In this document: one piece after another, positions 46,334 to 54,513 of the stretch
Layout: each line of letters begins with the position of its first letter
Numbering within the stretch: position 1 is the first letter of the stretch
Origin: SIAQ01 sp963767835
GTDB taxonomy: Bacteria; Planctomycetota; Planctomycetia; Gemmatales; Gemmataceae
Direction of reading: 5' to 3'
NCBI GenBank assembly: GCA_963767835.1
Contig: CAVYFY010000013.1
Span: 124,001 to 188,000, forward strand
Length of the DNA: 64,000 nt
The notes under the pieces: model-generated
What the model was told of the DNA's origin: nothing
The model's input: the letters and a program-made list of their open reading frames with translations, nothing else
The model's database searches: none
Program-made: the position numbers and the translations under genes

Positions 46334-46543
46334 ATGGATGTAGATGAACGAATTAGAAAGCTGCGCGTCGAATACCCTGAAATAAAAAGGGATGCAACAG
46401 AACTTTCGCGCCTTCAGGAGTTCCTAAGGCGCATGCAAGAAGCCGGACTGCTGCGAACGAGACAGTACGACCTGCCCCGGCCGGACACCCTCGGCCGAGG
46501 ATGCCAAAGCAAAATAAACCGTGCTGACCAAAATGTCGTGTGA
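46334..46543 (+). CDS. Small hypothetical protein, 69 aa
   Basis: MDVDERIRKLRVEYPEIKRD then ELSRLQEFLRRMQEAGL: a charged, helical small protein with no known family. gaggtg lies nine bases before ATG 46334, and the gene starts nine bases after the protease-like gene, so the two are very likely co-transcribed. It may be a partner or adaptor of that protein; this is inference from position only. Confidence 0.55.
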   Translation: MDVDERIRKLRVEYPEIKRDATELSRLQEFLRRMQEAGLLRTRQYDLPRPDTLGRGCQSKINRADQNVV

Positions 46544-46600
46544 GACAACATCTGATGGTTGCACACACGCCAGTCAAAACAAAAGAAACGGACTCCTACC

Positions 46601-47881
46601 GTGACCTCCCGAATAACGACCCGCCGCCAGTTCCTCCAATCCAGCGCCGCCCTCGCGGCCACTTCCGTCATCGCGGCCAATGCCCACGCTCAGGGCGGCG
46701 ATCAGCTCAAAGTCGGACTGATCGGCTGCGGCAACCGCGGCACCGGGGCGGCGTCCCAGGCGCTCAAAGCCGACCGCAATATCAAGCTTTGGGCGATGGC
46801 CGACGCCTTCGCGGACAAGATTCAGACGAGCCTCGATCTGCTGCAAGCGGAAGCGGCCATCGCCAACAAGATCGATGTGCCGGCCGCGCGCCGCCATGCC
46901 GGGTTTGACGGCTATCGCCAGGTGATCGCGTCGTGCGATGTGGTGCTCTTGTGCACGCCGCCGCACTTTCGGCCCATCCATCTGCGCGCCGCCGTCGAGG
47001 CGAACAAGCATGTTTTCGCTGAGAAGCCGTGCGCCGTTGATGGGCCGGGGGTGCGTTCGGTCCTCGAAACCTGTGCCGACGCGCGCCGCCGCGATCTGTC
47101 GGTCGTCTCCGGCCTGTGTCTGCGGCACGACAATGGCTTCAAGGACACGGTGCAGCGCATCCACGATTACGCCCTCGGCGACATCATCGCCCTGCAAGCC
47201 AACGACCTGCGCGGCCCCATCTGGCGGCGCGAACGCCAGCGCGATTGGTCCGAGATGACCTGGCAGATGCGCAACTGGTACTATTACACCTGGCTCTCCG
47301 GCGATTTCAACGTCGAGCAGCACGTCCACTTCCTCGATGTCTGCGCCTGGATCATGCGCGACACCTATCCGGTCCGCTGCGTCGGCACGGGCGGCCGGCA
47401 GGCGCGCACCGGCCAGGAATTCGGCCACATCTATGACCATTTCAGCGTCGTCTATGAATACGCGAGCGGCGTCAAGCTCACCAGCCAATGCCGGCAGCAA
47501 ACCGGTTGCGCCAATGACATGAGCGCCCAGGTCATGGGCACGCGCGGCACGGGGCACCTCAGCGAACGCCGCCGCGGCTTGGCCCTCAAGACGCGCGCCG
47601 GCGAGCACGTCTACACCGGCCCGGCCAATGAAATGTACCAGACCGAGCACGACGTTCTCTTCGCGTCCATCCGCAACAACCGGCCGATCAACAACGGCGA
47701 TTACATGGCCAAGAGCACGCTGATGGCGATCATGGCCCGCATGGCCGCCTACACCGGGCAGACCGTCACGTGGGACCAAGCGATGAATTCACGCGAGGAA
47801 CTGCGGCCCGACGGCTACACCTTCGATTCGCGGCCGCCGGCAGCGGAGGTGGCGACGCCGGGCGTGACGCGGCTGACGTGA
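46601..47881 (+). CDS. Gfo/Idh/MocA-family oxidoreductase with Tat signal
   Basis: A 426-aa exported dehydrogenase-fold protein. TTRRQFLQSSAALAATSVIA is a twin-arginine signal. The Rossmann part reads LKVGLIGCGNRGTGAASQAL, followed by LLCTPPHFRPIHLRAAVE and the Gfo/Idh hallmark VFAEKPCAVDGPG. The C-terminal domain holds GDFNVEQHVHFLDVCAWIM, typical of the planctomycete/verrucomicrobial subgroup. Folded export by Tat would carry bound NAD(P) across the membrane. I prefer GTG 46601, which opens the Tat signal directly; an ATG at 46559 is in frame but adds an unlikely basic stretch. Substrate unknown, probably a sugar or sugar derivative. The frame is intact. Confidence 0.8.
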   Translation: MTSRITTRRQFLQSSAALAATSVIAANAHAQGGDQLKVGLIGCGNRGTGAASQALKADRNIKLWAMADAFADKIQTSLDLLQAEAAIANKIDVPAARRHAGFDGYRQVIASCDVVLLCTPPHFRPIHLRAAVEANKHVFAEKPCAVDGPGVRSVLETCADARRRDLSVVSGLCLRHDNGFKDTVQRIHDYALGDIIALQANDLRGPIWRRERQRDWSEMTWQMRNWYYYTWLSGDFNVEQHVHFLDVCAWIMRDTYPVRCVGTGGRQARTGQEFGHIYDHFSVVYEYASGVKLTSQCRQQTGCANDMSAQVMGTRGTGHLSERRRGLALKTRAGEHVYTGPANEMYQTEHDVLFASIRNNRPINNGDYMAKSTLMAIMARMAAYTGQTVTWDQAMNSREELRPDGYTFDSRPPAAEVATPGVTRLT

Positions 47882-48078
47882 TTCACGCCGCCTCCGAAGA
47901 GGCCATTCGGTCTGTCCTCAGACCCCCGGCGAACGCAGGTGGATAGTTTTTGCCTCAAAACCCCAGACTCATAGAATGCTGCCCATCGAGCACAGAACCA
48001 GTAAAAACACCTATACTGGCAGCTCGCCCAGACGAATACAGACCCCGACCACGGCAATTTTCTCGCCGTTGGCGGTCC

Positions 48079-48822
48079 TCAAGCGTTCGTGCCGCCATCG
48101 ACGGTCAGGTTAGCGCCGGTGATGTACGACGATTCCGGACCGGCGATGAACGCTACCAGAGCGGCCACCTCGTCAACGGTCCCGTAGCGGTTCAGCGCGG
48201 TCATTGCTTTCTGAGGAACCGCCCAATCGCCCGAGGCTGGGTTCAAGTCCGTGTCGATGGGGCCCGGCTGGACGTTGTTGACCGTGATGCCGCGGGCTCC
48301 CACTTCCCTGGATAATCCCTGCGTGAACATCTTGACGGCTCCCTTCGTGGCCGCGTAGGGGACCAGGCCCGGGGTGAGCAAGCGTTCTCCCACGCACGAG
48401 CCGATCATGATGATGCGGCCGTCGTTGGCCATGTGCTTCAGCGCCGCCTGCGTGGCGACGAAGACGCCGCGGATGTTGATGTCAATGACGCGGTTGAGCT
48501 CCTCCAGCGTGGCCTCAACGAACGGCTTGGGGAAGCCCGTGCCGGCATTATTGACCAGAATGTCGAGCCGGCCGAACGCCGAGGCCGTCTTATCGACGGC
48601 GTTCTTGACCGCATCGGCGTCGCCCGCATCCGCCTGGATCGCGATCGCCTTCCCGCCAGCGTTTTGAATCGCCTTGACGACGGCCGCGGCGGCCTCCGCG
48701 CCCTTCGTGTAAGTGATGGCCACGCTCGCTCCATCGGCGGCCAAACGCTTGGCGATCGCGGCGCCAATGCCCCGCGAGCCACCCGTGACCAGGGCGACTT
48801 TCTCCTTCAATGGCTTCGACAT
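48079..48822 (-). CDS. SDR family oxidoreductase (FabG-like)
   Basis: A 247-aa classical short-chain dehydrogenase: VALVTGGSRGIGAAIAKRLA (nucleotide-binding TGxxxGIG), LVNNAGTGFPKPF (NNAG), IIMIGSCVGERLL (catalytic Ser), YAATKGAVKMFTQGL (YxxxK) and the usual C-terminus SSYITGANLTVDGG. The full catalytic set is present. It is similar to 3-oxoacyl-ACP reductase, but many relatives act on other alcohols, so no gene name is given. It is convergent with the Gfo/Idh gene across a 197-base gap in which nothing else was recognised. Confidence 0.88.
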   Translation of the reverse strand: MSKPLKEKVALVTGGSRGIGAAIAKRLAADGASVAITYTKGAEAAAAVVKAIQNAGGKAIAIQADAGDADAVKNAVDKTASAFGRLDILVNNAGTGFPKPFVEATLEELNRVIDINIRGVFVATQAALKHMANDGRIIMIGSCVGERLLTPGLVPYAATKGAVKMFTQGLSREVGARGITVNNVQPGPIDTDLNPASGDWAVPQKAMTALNRYGTVDEVAALVAFIAGPESSYITGANLTVDGGTNA

Positions 48823-48870
48823 CGTGTTGCACCTTTTCTTGATCTGGGTTCAATGGGAATCATATTTTCA

Positions 48871-48925
48871 GAGCCCGAGCGCCAAGCGAGGATTTTGCCC
48901 CATACCTCGCTTGGCGCTCGGGCTC
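48871..48925. repeat. REP-type palindrome with gcttggcg core
   Basis: Perfect 21-nt arms (48871-48891 and 48905-48925), gagcccgagcgccaagcgag and its complement, around a 13-nt loop. The core ctcgcttggcg is shared with the palindromes beside the RAYT gene and at 62646. It lies 48 bases upstream of the SDR start. Confidence 0.7.
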
Positions 48926-49022
48926 CGAACCTAATCCGTCTCACTTCTCGGCGTATGACCTGGACAATTGGCGAAGTGGAAAAAGAGGCGAGTCCGCCGC
49001 GTCTCCTTTCTTTGCCCTTACC

Positions 49023-49528
49023 CTAGCCAGCGGCGCATCGCAGGAAGAAACCCGCCCGGTCTCCGCTTGCAAACAGGGCCAGCACGTCTAGCAAGAGCGG
49101 ATGCCTTTCGGGCGGGAAATCAAAACCCGCCACGCCGTCGCGGCTCTTGAACCACCACAAGAAACAATGGAAAATCGCAACTGACTCCGCAGTCATGTCC
49201 ATGTAGGTTCTACACGCATCGGCCATGATCGGTTCGGTCATCTCCGGGAAAAACTCCATTTCGCCCTCCGGATCCCTATCGGCGTGCTGAAAAAATTCTG
49301 CACGGAGTTAAACGTGGCAACGCTCATCTTTCCCGGCATTTTCGGGTAGCGTCCTTTTACGAATGTTTCCGTACGCCCGCGGCTTCGGTTCACATTATCA
49401 ATCACGTCATACGCCGCGCACGCAAGCGTATGTATTGAGACAGCATCGCCGCTCTGAAAAAATAACGAGATGGCGGTGTCCAGTTGCCGCCTTGCTGCTT
49501 CGAGTTTTGAGATTCTGATTGACTGCAT
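49023..49528 (-). CDS. Conserved hypothetical protein, one frame break
   Basis: About 168 residues when joined. The first frame gives MQSIRISKLEAARRQLDTAI, VSIHTLACAAYDVIDNVNRS and SVATFNSVQNFF. After a run of six T near 49291 the frame slips by one base, and QHADRDPEGEMEFFPEMTEP and FHCFLWWFKSRDG follow in the next frame to the stop at 49023. The phrase NFFxHADRDPxxxxEF is a landmark of a hypothetical family widespread in proteobacteria, helical and without a known role. The homopolymer position makes a sequencing error likely. Confidence 0.65.
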
Positions 49529-49619
49529 ATTGCCTCCGTGTTGAATTCACGCCATTCCGGAACTGGTCACTCCCACACCGCGTTCCGCCGTTACCACCAA
49601 AACCAAAGCAATACACATC

Positions 49620-49853
49620 CTACGATGAAAACGGGCGCCCGAGCATAAGGCAACCGCAGCCGACCTGCCGCTCGCGGTTGGCCTTCTTTATCTGCTCGTA
49701 AAAGGGCAGGAGCTCGTCATCGGTCGACGCCGGATTCTTGGTCGCTTCGTTCTTGAGCGCGGTGTAGCGCAGCCAAGCACCAAACAGGTTCACGGCACCC
49801 CAGACTAGGCCCCACGCGCCGGCGCCAGCCACTAGCCATGCGAGCGTTGACAT
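49620..49853 (-). CDS. Small membrane protein, 77 aa
   Basis: One hydrophobic N-terminal segment (TLAWLVAGAGAWGLVWGAVN) is followed by a charged helix (KNEATKNPASTDDELLPFYE) and a Cys pair (QVGCGCLMLG) at the end. No family was recognised. It is in the same direction as the genes on both sides. Confidence 0.4.
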   Translation of the reverse strand: MSTLAWLVAGAGAWGLVWGAVNLFGAWLRYTALKNEATKNPASTDDELLPFYEQIKKANRERQVGCGCLMLGRPFSS

Positions 49854-49951
49854 AGAGAGTTATTTCCCCTTGGAGGTTCGGATCGATGCCGCGGGCCATG
49901 CCTGCCGTCTGATGCGGAACGACAAACCTCAGCCGCGGGTCTCGCTACGCT

Positions 49952-50563
49952 TCAGCCGATGGCTTGCGATAGCTTTTCCGCCGTGAATCGCAGTTCCTCA
50001 ACAGATTCCGGAGATCCAACAAGTTCCCGCATCTGATTGAGTAATCGCTCGTCTTCTGCACGGCGTTCGTTCCGGCTCATCGCTGCCCGCGCCTCGGCAC
50101 TATTAAGAGCAAACGATGCAAACTCTGCGGTGTGCGCCAAGTCTCCCATTTTCGGCGTTACATAAATGTTCAAATGGGTAATGCCGAGGCTCAGAACCAC
50201 AAAAAAGCCGTCTTTCATACGCTTGATCTGTACCGCGCCGCCTTCTTCGACGTGTTGAATCGGCGTCCACATGCTGAGAAGGGCGTTGTTGGCCTTGCGC
50301 GTAAATGCCAACATTCCCCCCAATACAGCAGCCGCGCCGCAAACGAATGCGCCGGTGCCACACCAGAAAATCCACCAGTAAGACGCAACAAGTCCGACAA
50401 TTAACCCGATTACCGCCGCGATGATTCCGAAGATTCCCAGATATACCCCCAACACAACGAAGTTGCGGGGGCCTTGTTCGTATTGCGCCATTTGCCGTTC
50501 AACGAACAAGCGTTTGCCAGCTTCGGGGTCCGCGTGGCCTTGTTTGGGTTGCTCGGTAGCCAT
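49952..50563 (-). CDS. Two-TM membrane protein, start abutting an IS target duplication
   Basis: A 203-aa protein, not recognised. Two close membrane helices (about 36-60, VVLGVYLGIFGIIAAVIGLI; about 66-90, WWIFWCGTGAFVCGAAAVLG) follow a charged N-terminus, and the rest is soluble with a helical C-terminal part (AEDERLLNQMRELVGSPESV). The nine-base target duplication of the ISKra4 element (50564-50572) lies immediately next to the start codon, so the insertion removed the native promoter and leader. Expression would now depend on the IS end. Confidence 0.55.
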   Translation of the reverse strand: MATEQPKQGHADPEAGKRLFVERQMAQYEQGPRNFVVLGVYLGIFGIIAAVIGLIVGLVASYWWIFWCGTGAFVCGAAAVLGGMLAFTRKANNALLSMWTPIQHVEEGGAVQIKRMKDGFFVVLSLGITHLNIYVTPKMGDLAHTAEFASFALNSAEARAAMSRNERRAEDERLLNQMRELVGSPESVEELRFTAEKLSQAIG

Positions 50564-50664
50564 TTGTCATTTGGGCGTAACCGGCCTTCCGCTGGCCCGC
50601 AACTGATGGTACAGACATAAGTTATGGAGTTAGCGATGTTGGCGAAAGGGCCTCCCAGGGCTAA

Positions 50665-52323
50665 CCCGGATATTTCATCGTTTTGACGGAAGTTGGAATG
50701 GCGCGATGGCTCAAGGTTTGGTAGAGAAGGGAGTTAGCACACTTCCACTCCACTTGGCCAGGAGCCTTCGCGATGACACAGTGTAACGAAACACCCGTAC
50801 CATTTACCAGCCTCGATCGTCGCAATCTCACTGCCGATTTTGCGGGCGGGTCCATCACCTCCGATGCCGGCGCGCTGCTGCTCCGACAGGTCGATCAACA
50901 GCTCGGACTCATCGATGCCCTCAATCGTGTTATTCCCGATCCACGCCAGCCCGCCCTCATCCTGCATCCGCAGCGTGCTCTTTTGGCTCAGCGAATCTTC
51001 GCCATCGCTTGCGGCTACGAGGATCTCAACGATCATCAGCAGCTTCGCGACGATCCGCTCTGGCAAGCCGTTACCGATCATCCCGGTCCCGACGACGCTC
51101 CCCAACTCGCCTCACCGCCCACCTTGTGCCGACTCGAAAATCGCGTTTCCCGCAAGACTCTCTTCCATATCTCCGCCGTACTCGTCGAAACCTTCATTAA
51201 GTCGTTTCACCTAGACCATCCCCAAGCCCCCGAAGAACTCATCCTCGATTTCGATGCCACCGACGACATCGTTCATGGCCATCAAGAGAAGCGTTTCTTC
51301 CACGGCTACTACGACAACTACTGTTTCCTGCCCCTCTACGTTCATTGCGGCGATCATCTCCTCGTCGCCTATCTGCGGCCTTCGAACATCGATGCCGCTC
51401 GGCACACGGGACCGATCTTGAAGCTTCTGGTCCAGCGGCTCCGTCGCGAATGGCCCAACGTCCGCATCGTGCTGCGCGGCGACAGCGGTTTCTGCCGACA
51501 CCGCGTCATGAACTGGTGCGAGCGTAACGGCGTCTTTTATCTGCTCGGCCTGGCACGCAATCCGGTGTTGCAACGCAACGTGCAATTTCAACTCGATCAG
51601 GTCGCCCAGCTACACGCCATCGACGGCCAGGCCTATCGCGTCTTCCATGAATTTCTCGACGCCGCCGGCACCTGGAGCCGACTGCGTCGCGTCATCGCCA
51701 AGGCCGAGTATCTGCCCGGAGCCAAGGACGGCAAAGCCAACCCGCGTTTCATCGTCACCAATCTCACGGACGATGGTCGTGAGTTGTATGAGGACAACTA
51801 CTGCCAACGCGGCGACACCGAAAACCGCATCAAGGAACAACAGCTCGGCCTGTTCGCCGACCGCACGAGCTGCCATCGCTTCGTCGCCAATCAGTTCCGC
51901 GTGCTGTTGGCGGCGGCCGCGTATGTGTTGATCTCGCACCTGCGCCGCCACGCCCTGCGCGACACCGACCTGGAGCGAGCAGAGGTCGGCACCATCCGCT
52001 TGAAGCTCTTCAAGATTGGCGCCTGGATTGTACGCAGTGTGCGACGGATCGTGGTGAAAATGTCGAGCAGTTACACCTGGCAAAGCCTTTTTCGCATCGT
52101 CGCGCAACGCTTGAGCGATACGCCACCGAACAGCGCCGAGCCAAGCCCCCAACTCAGTCCGTAACCAATCGGTCGAAGTCGTTCGCCGACCAAATCTGCA
52201 AGCCATGCAAAGGCCCGACACACTGGGGGAAGGGGGCAGTCCGCGCATTCAGCACCTCCACAAGCTTTCCCCGCGCACGAGCCAAGATCCCATCCAGTCA
52301 GACGGCACGATGAAATATCCGGG
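50665..52323 (+). mobile_element. IS1380-family insertion sequence nested in the ISKra4 element
   Basis: Inverted ends cccggatatttcatcg (50665) and cgatgaaatatccggg (ending 52323) are the usual IS1380 termini; length 1,659 bases. The flanks ctaa and ctag agree in three of four positions, a decayed or imperfect four-base duplication. It lies between the left end and the transposase start of the ISKra4 element and is thus the younger insertion. Confidence 0.85.
50773..52164 (+). CDS. IS1380 family transposase
   Basis: A 463-aa DDE transposase with an intact frame. The opening SLDRRNLTADFAGGSITSDA is diagnostic of IS1380. Catalytic acids are in LILDFDATDDIVHG (first Asp), VLRGDSGFCRHRV (second Asp) and YCQRGDTENRIKEQQLG (Glu). 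It mobilises the 1.66-kb element around it. Terminal repeats are present on both sides, so the element may be active. Confidence 0.92.
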   Translation: MTQCNETPVPFTSLDRRNLTADFAGGSITSDAGALLLRQVDQQLGLIDALNRVIPDPRQPALILHPQRALLAQRIFAIACGYEDLNDHQQLRDDPLWQAVTDHPGPDDAPQLASPPTLCRLENRVSRKTLFHISAVLVETFIKSFHLDHPQAPEELILDFDATDDIVHGHQEKRFFHGYYDNYCFLPLYVHCGDHLLVAYLRPSNIDAARHTGPILKLLVQRLRREWPNVRIVLRGDSGFCRHRVMNWCERNGVFYLLGLARNPVLQRNVQFQLDQVAQLHAIDGQAYRVFHEFLDAAGTWSRLRRVIAKAEYLPGAKDGKANPRFIVTNLTDDGRELYEDNYCQRGDTENRIKEQQLGLFADRTSCHRFVANQFRVLLAAAAYVLISHLRRHALRDTDLERAEVGTIRLKLFKIGAWIVRSVRRIVVKMSSSYTWQSLFRIVAQRLSDTPPNSAEPSPQLSP

Positions 52324-52372
52324 CTAGACATGCGGTAGCAGCTGCAATGTCTCGCTCCAAGGAGGCCACATT

Positions 52373-53890
52373 ATGAAAATGACACAAGACACGGATGTTC
52401 TCAAGGAAGATAATGCCGAACTGCTCGCGATTCTCAAGGAAATGCTGACGGCGGTCCGCGAAGCGGCCCACCAAGGTACGGCTATGCACGAAGTCGAACG
52501 TGCCGTCTGGCAGCAGGTTCTGCTCATCGGCCGCGCGGCGCTGAGCCAGTTTCTGACGCTTTTGGGGCCGGGCGACATGGGCGAGTCGGTCACCTTGCCG
52601 GGTGGGCAGGTGTGCCAGCGTCTGGAGGAAACGCACAGCCGGCGTTACGTATCGATCTTTGGCGAGTTCGTGCTGAAGCGCGCGGTGTACGGCAGCCGCG
52701 AAGGGCAGAAGATCGAGTTTGTGCCGTTGGACAATCGGCTGCAGTTGCCCGAGAGCGTGTTTTCTTATGTGCTGCAGGATTGGGACCAAAGCTTGTGTGT
52801 GGAGGAAGCGTTCAGCCAAGCCAAAAGCACCGTGGCACGCATGTTGGGATTGAAGCAGTCGGTGGACAGTCTGGAACGCATGAACGTGCAGATGGCGGAG
52901 TTGGTGGAGGCCTTTCGCGACGAGCGCACGCTGCCGTCGGCTGAGGAAGAAGGAGCCATCGTGGTCAGCAGTGCGGACGGCAAAGGTGTGGTGATGCGTC
53001 GGGCGGCGGATGAAGCCGCGCCGCCGGCGCATCGCACCAAAGGGGAGAAGGCGAGTCGCAAAGAGATGGCGATCGTGGGTGCGGTCTACACGGTGGACCG
53101 CTACGTGCGCACGCCTGCGGAAGTGGTGGCGGCACTGTTCGGCGACGACCGCGACGCACCCAAACGCGATCGTCCCAAGCCGTGCCACAAGCAGACGATG
53201 GCGAGCCTGGCCTACACCGACAGCGAGCAGACGCATTCGGGGATCGAGATGACCTACAGGTGGATTTCCGAAGAAATCTGGGCGCGCAATCGCGGCTACG
53301 TCAAGGAAATGGTGCACCTGTGCGACGGCCAGGAACCGTTGTGGGAGGCGCGCGAACGGCATTTGACCCAGCGCAACACAGCCAACATTCTGGACCTGTT
53401 GCACGTGACGCCGCGTCTGTGGCAGGCGGCGCACGTCTTTTACCCGGAGAAGAGTGCCGAGACCGAACAGTTTGTGCGTGGGCGTGTGCTGAAGATGCTC
53501 GAAGGAAAAGCCGAGTTGGTGATCCGCGGCCTGCGACAAATGGGCACCAAACGCAAGCTGACCGGCAGCAAGAAGGCGACGCTGACGAAGGTGTGTGCGT
53601 ACCTGGAAAACAACCTGGAGCGAATGCGTTACGGTGAATACCTGGCCAAGGGTTATCCGATCGCGAGCGGCGTGATCGAGGGAGCGTGTCGCCACCTGGT
53701 GAAGGACCGCATGGAACGCGCCGGCATGCACTGGACGCGTCTTGGGGCTCAAGCGATGTTGGACGTGCGCAGCATCCACGTCAATGGCGACTGGGATGAA
53801 TACCAAACGTTCCGCATCGACCATGCAACGCAAAAGTTATACCCGTGGCGAGAGTTGGTTGAAGGCGCCAAATACCAGCAGGCAGCGTAG
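52373..53890 (+). CDS. ISKra4 family transposase
   Basis: A 505-aa transposase with an intact frame. ggagg stands eight bases before ATG 52373. The N-terminal helical region is followed by a beta domain (RRYVSIFGEFVLKRAVYGSR), the catalytic start VVSSADGKGVVM (first Asp), VHLCDGQEPLWEAR (second Asp) and the family hallmark YPIASGVIEGACRHLVKDRM (Glu) with ERAGMHWTRLGAQAML. It belongs to the element 50573-53909. Confidence 0.9.
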   Translation: MKMTQDTDVLKEDNAELLAILKEMLTAVREAAHQGTAMHEVERAVWQQVLLIGRAALSQFLTLLGPGDMGESVTLPGGQVCQRLEETHSRRYVSIFGEFVLKRAVYGSREGQKIEFVPLDNRLQLPESVFSYVLQDWDQSLCVEEAFSQAKSTVARMLGLKQSVDSLERMNVQMAELVEAFRDERTLPSAEEEGAIVVSSADGKGVVMRRAADEAAPPAHRTKGEKASRKEMAIVGAVYTVDRYVRTPAEVVAALFGDDRDAPKRDRPKPCHKQTMASLAYTDSEQTHSGIEMTYRWISEEIWARNRGYVKEMVHLCDGQEPLWEARERHLTQRNTANILDLLHVTPRLWQAAHVFYPEKSAETEQFVRGRVLKMLEGKAELVIRGLRQMGTKRKLTGSKKATLTKVCAYLENNLERMRYGEYLAKGYPIASGVIEGACRHLVKDRMERAGMHWTRLGAQAMLDVRSIHVNGDWDEYQTFRIDHATQKLYPWRELVEGAKYQQAA

Positions 53891-54513
53891 CGGCCTGCCG
53901 GTTACGCCCTTGTCATTTGGCCTATGCCATGCCGCCGGTCCGCTCGGGGTGCAGGACCGTCTTTGCAGCTGCAAGGTGTTTGTCCTACAAAGATACACAG
54001 GGAGAAAAAACACTGTGTCGTAAGTTCATGGAGGGACAAGCGATGGCATCCTGGAGCATTTCCGACGATAAGCAAAAGGAGCTGCTCGAACTCGCACAGG
54101 CGTGGGGGAAAGTGGTCGCTCGGCGAGCATGTGAGAGCCAACCTCTCAAGGCCGACACGCACATCACACCGATGGAGGATGTCGCTTTCAAGTTGGCCAA
54201 GCGCTCACCCAGGGTGTGCTGCAAGCCCTGTTGGAGCAGCACGCCCAGCAACTTCCTGCCGAGATCGCTTGCCCCGCTTGCCAAGCGCCGTGCCCGGTCA
54301 AACGCGAGCCACGGGTGTTGCATTTGCGTGGCGGCGGCGTCATCGAATACGATGAACCGGTCGGTGAATGCTCGTCCTGTCGGCGAGCCTTTTTCCCCCT
54401 CGCGACTGGAGCTGGGCCTGGACAATCATAGCTACACGCCAACGGTGCTTGCCAACATCGTCTTTGCGGGCGGCGATGCCAAATCGTTTGGCAAGGGCGA
54501 AGCGTATTTGCGT

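Larger units (their letters stand above)
50573..53909 (+). mobile_element. ISKra4-family insertion sequence, interrupted by IS1380
   Basis: The ends gggcgtaaccggccttccgc (left, 50573) and its inverted partner gggcgtaaccggcaggccgc (right, ending 53909) match in 18 of 21 positions. The element is flanked by the exact nine-base duplication ttgtcattt at 50564-50572 and 53910-53918. Its own length is about 1.68 kb once the nested IS1380 (50665-52323) is removed. The transposase gene is intact and the IS1380 sits in its 5' leader, which may silence it. Confidence 0.85.

Noticed and set aside
48079..49023. SDR gene plus downstream palindrome as a biosynthetic cluster
   Set aside because: Neighbouring genes share no pathway; the palindrome belongs to the REP-type family and no further enzymes are linked.
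52298..53833. A 511-codon minus-strand frame opposite the ISKra4 transposase
   Set aside because: His/Arg/Leu-rich shadow frame. The transposase on the plus strand has catalytic motifs, a ribosome-binding site and terminal repeats.
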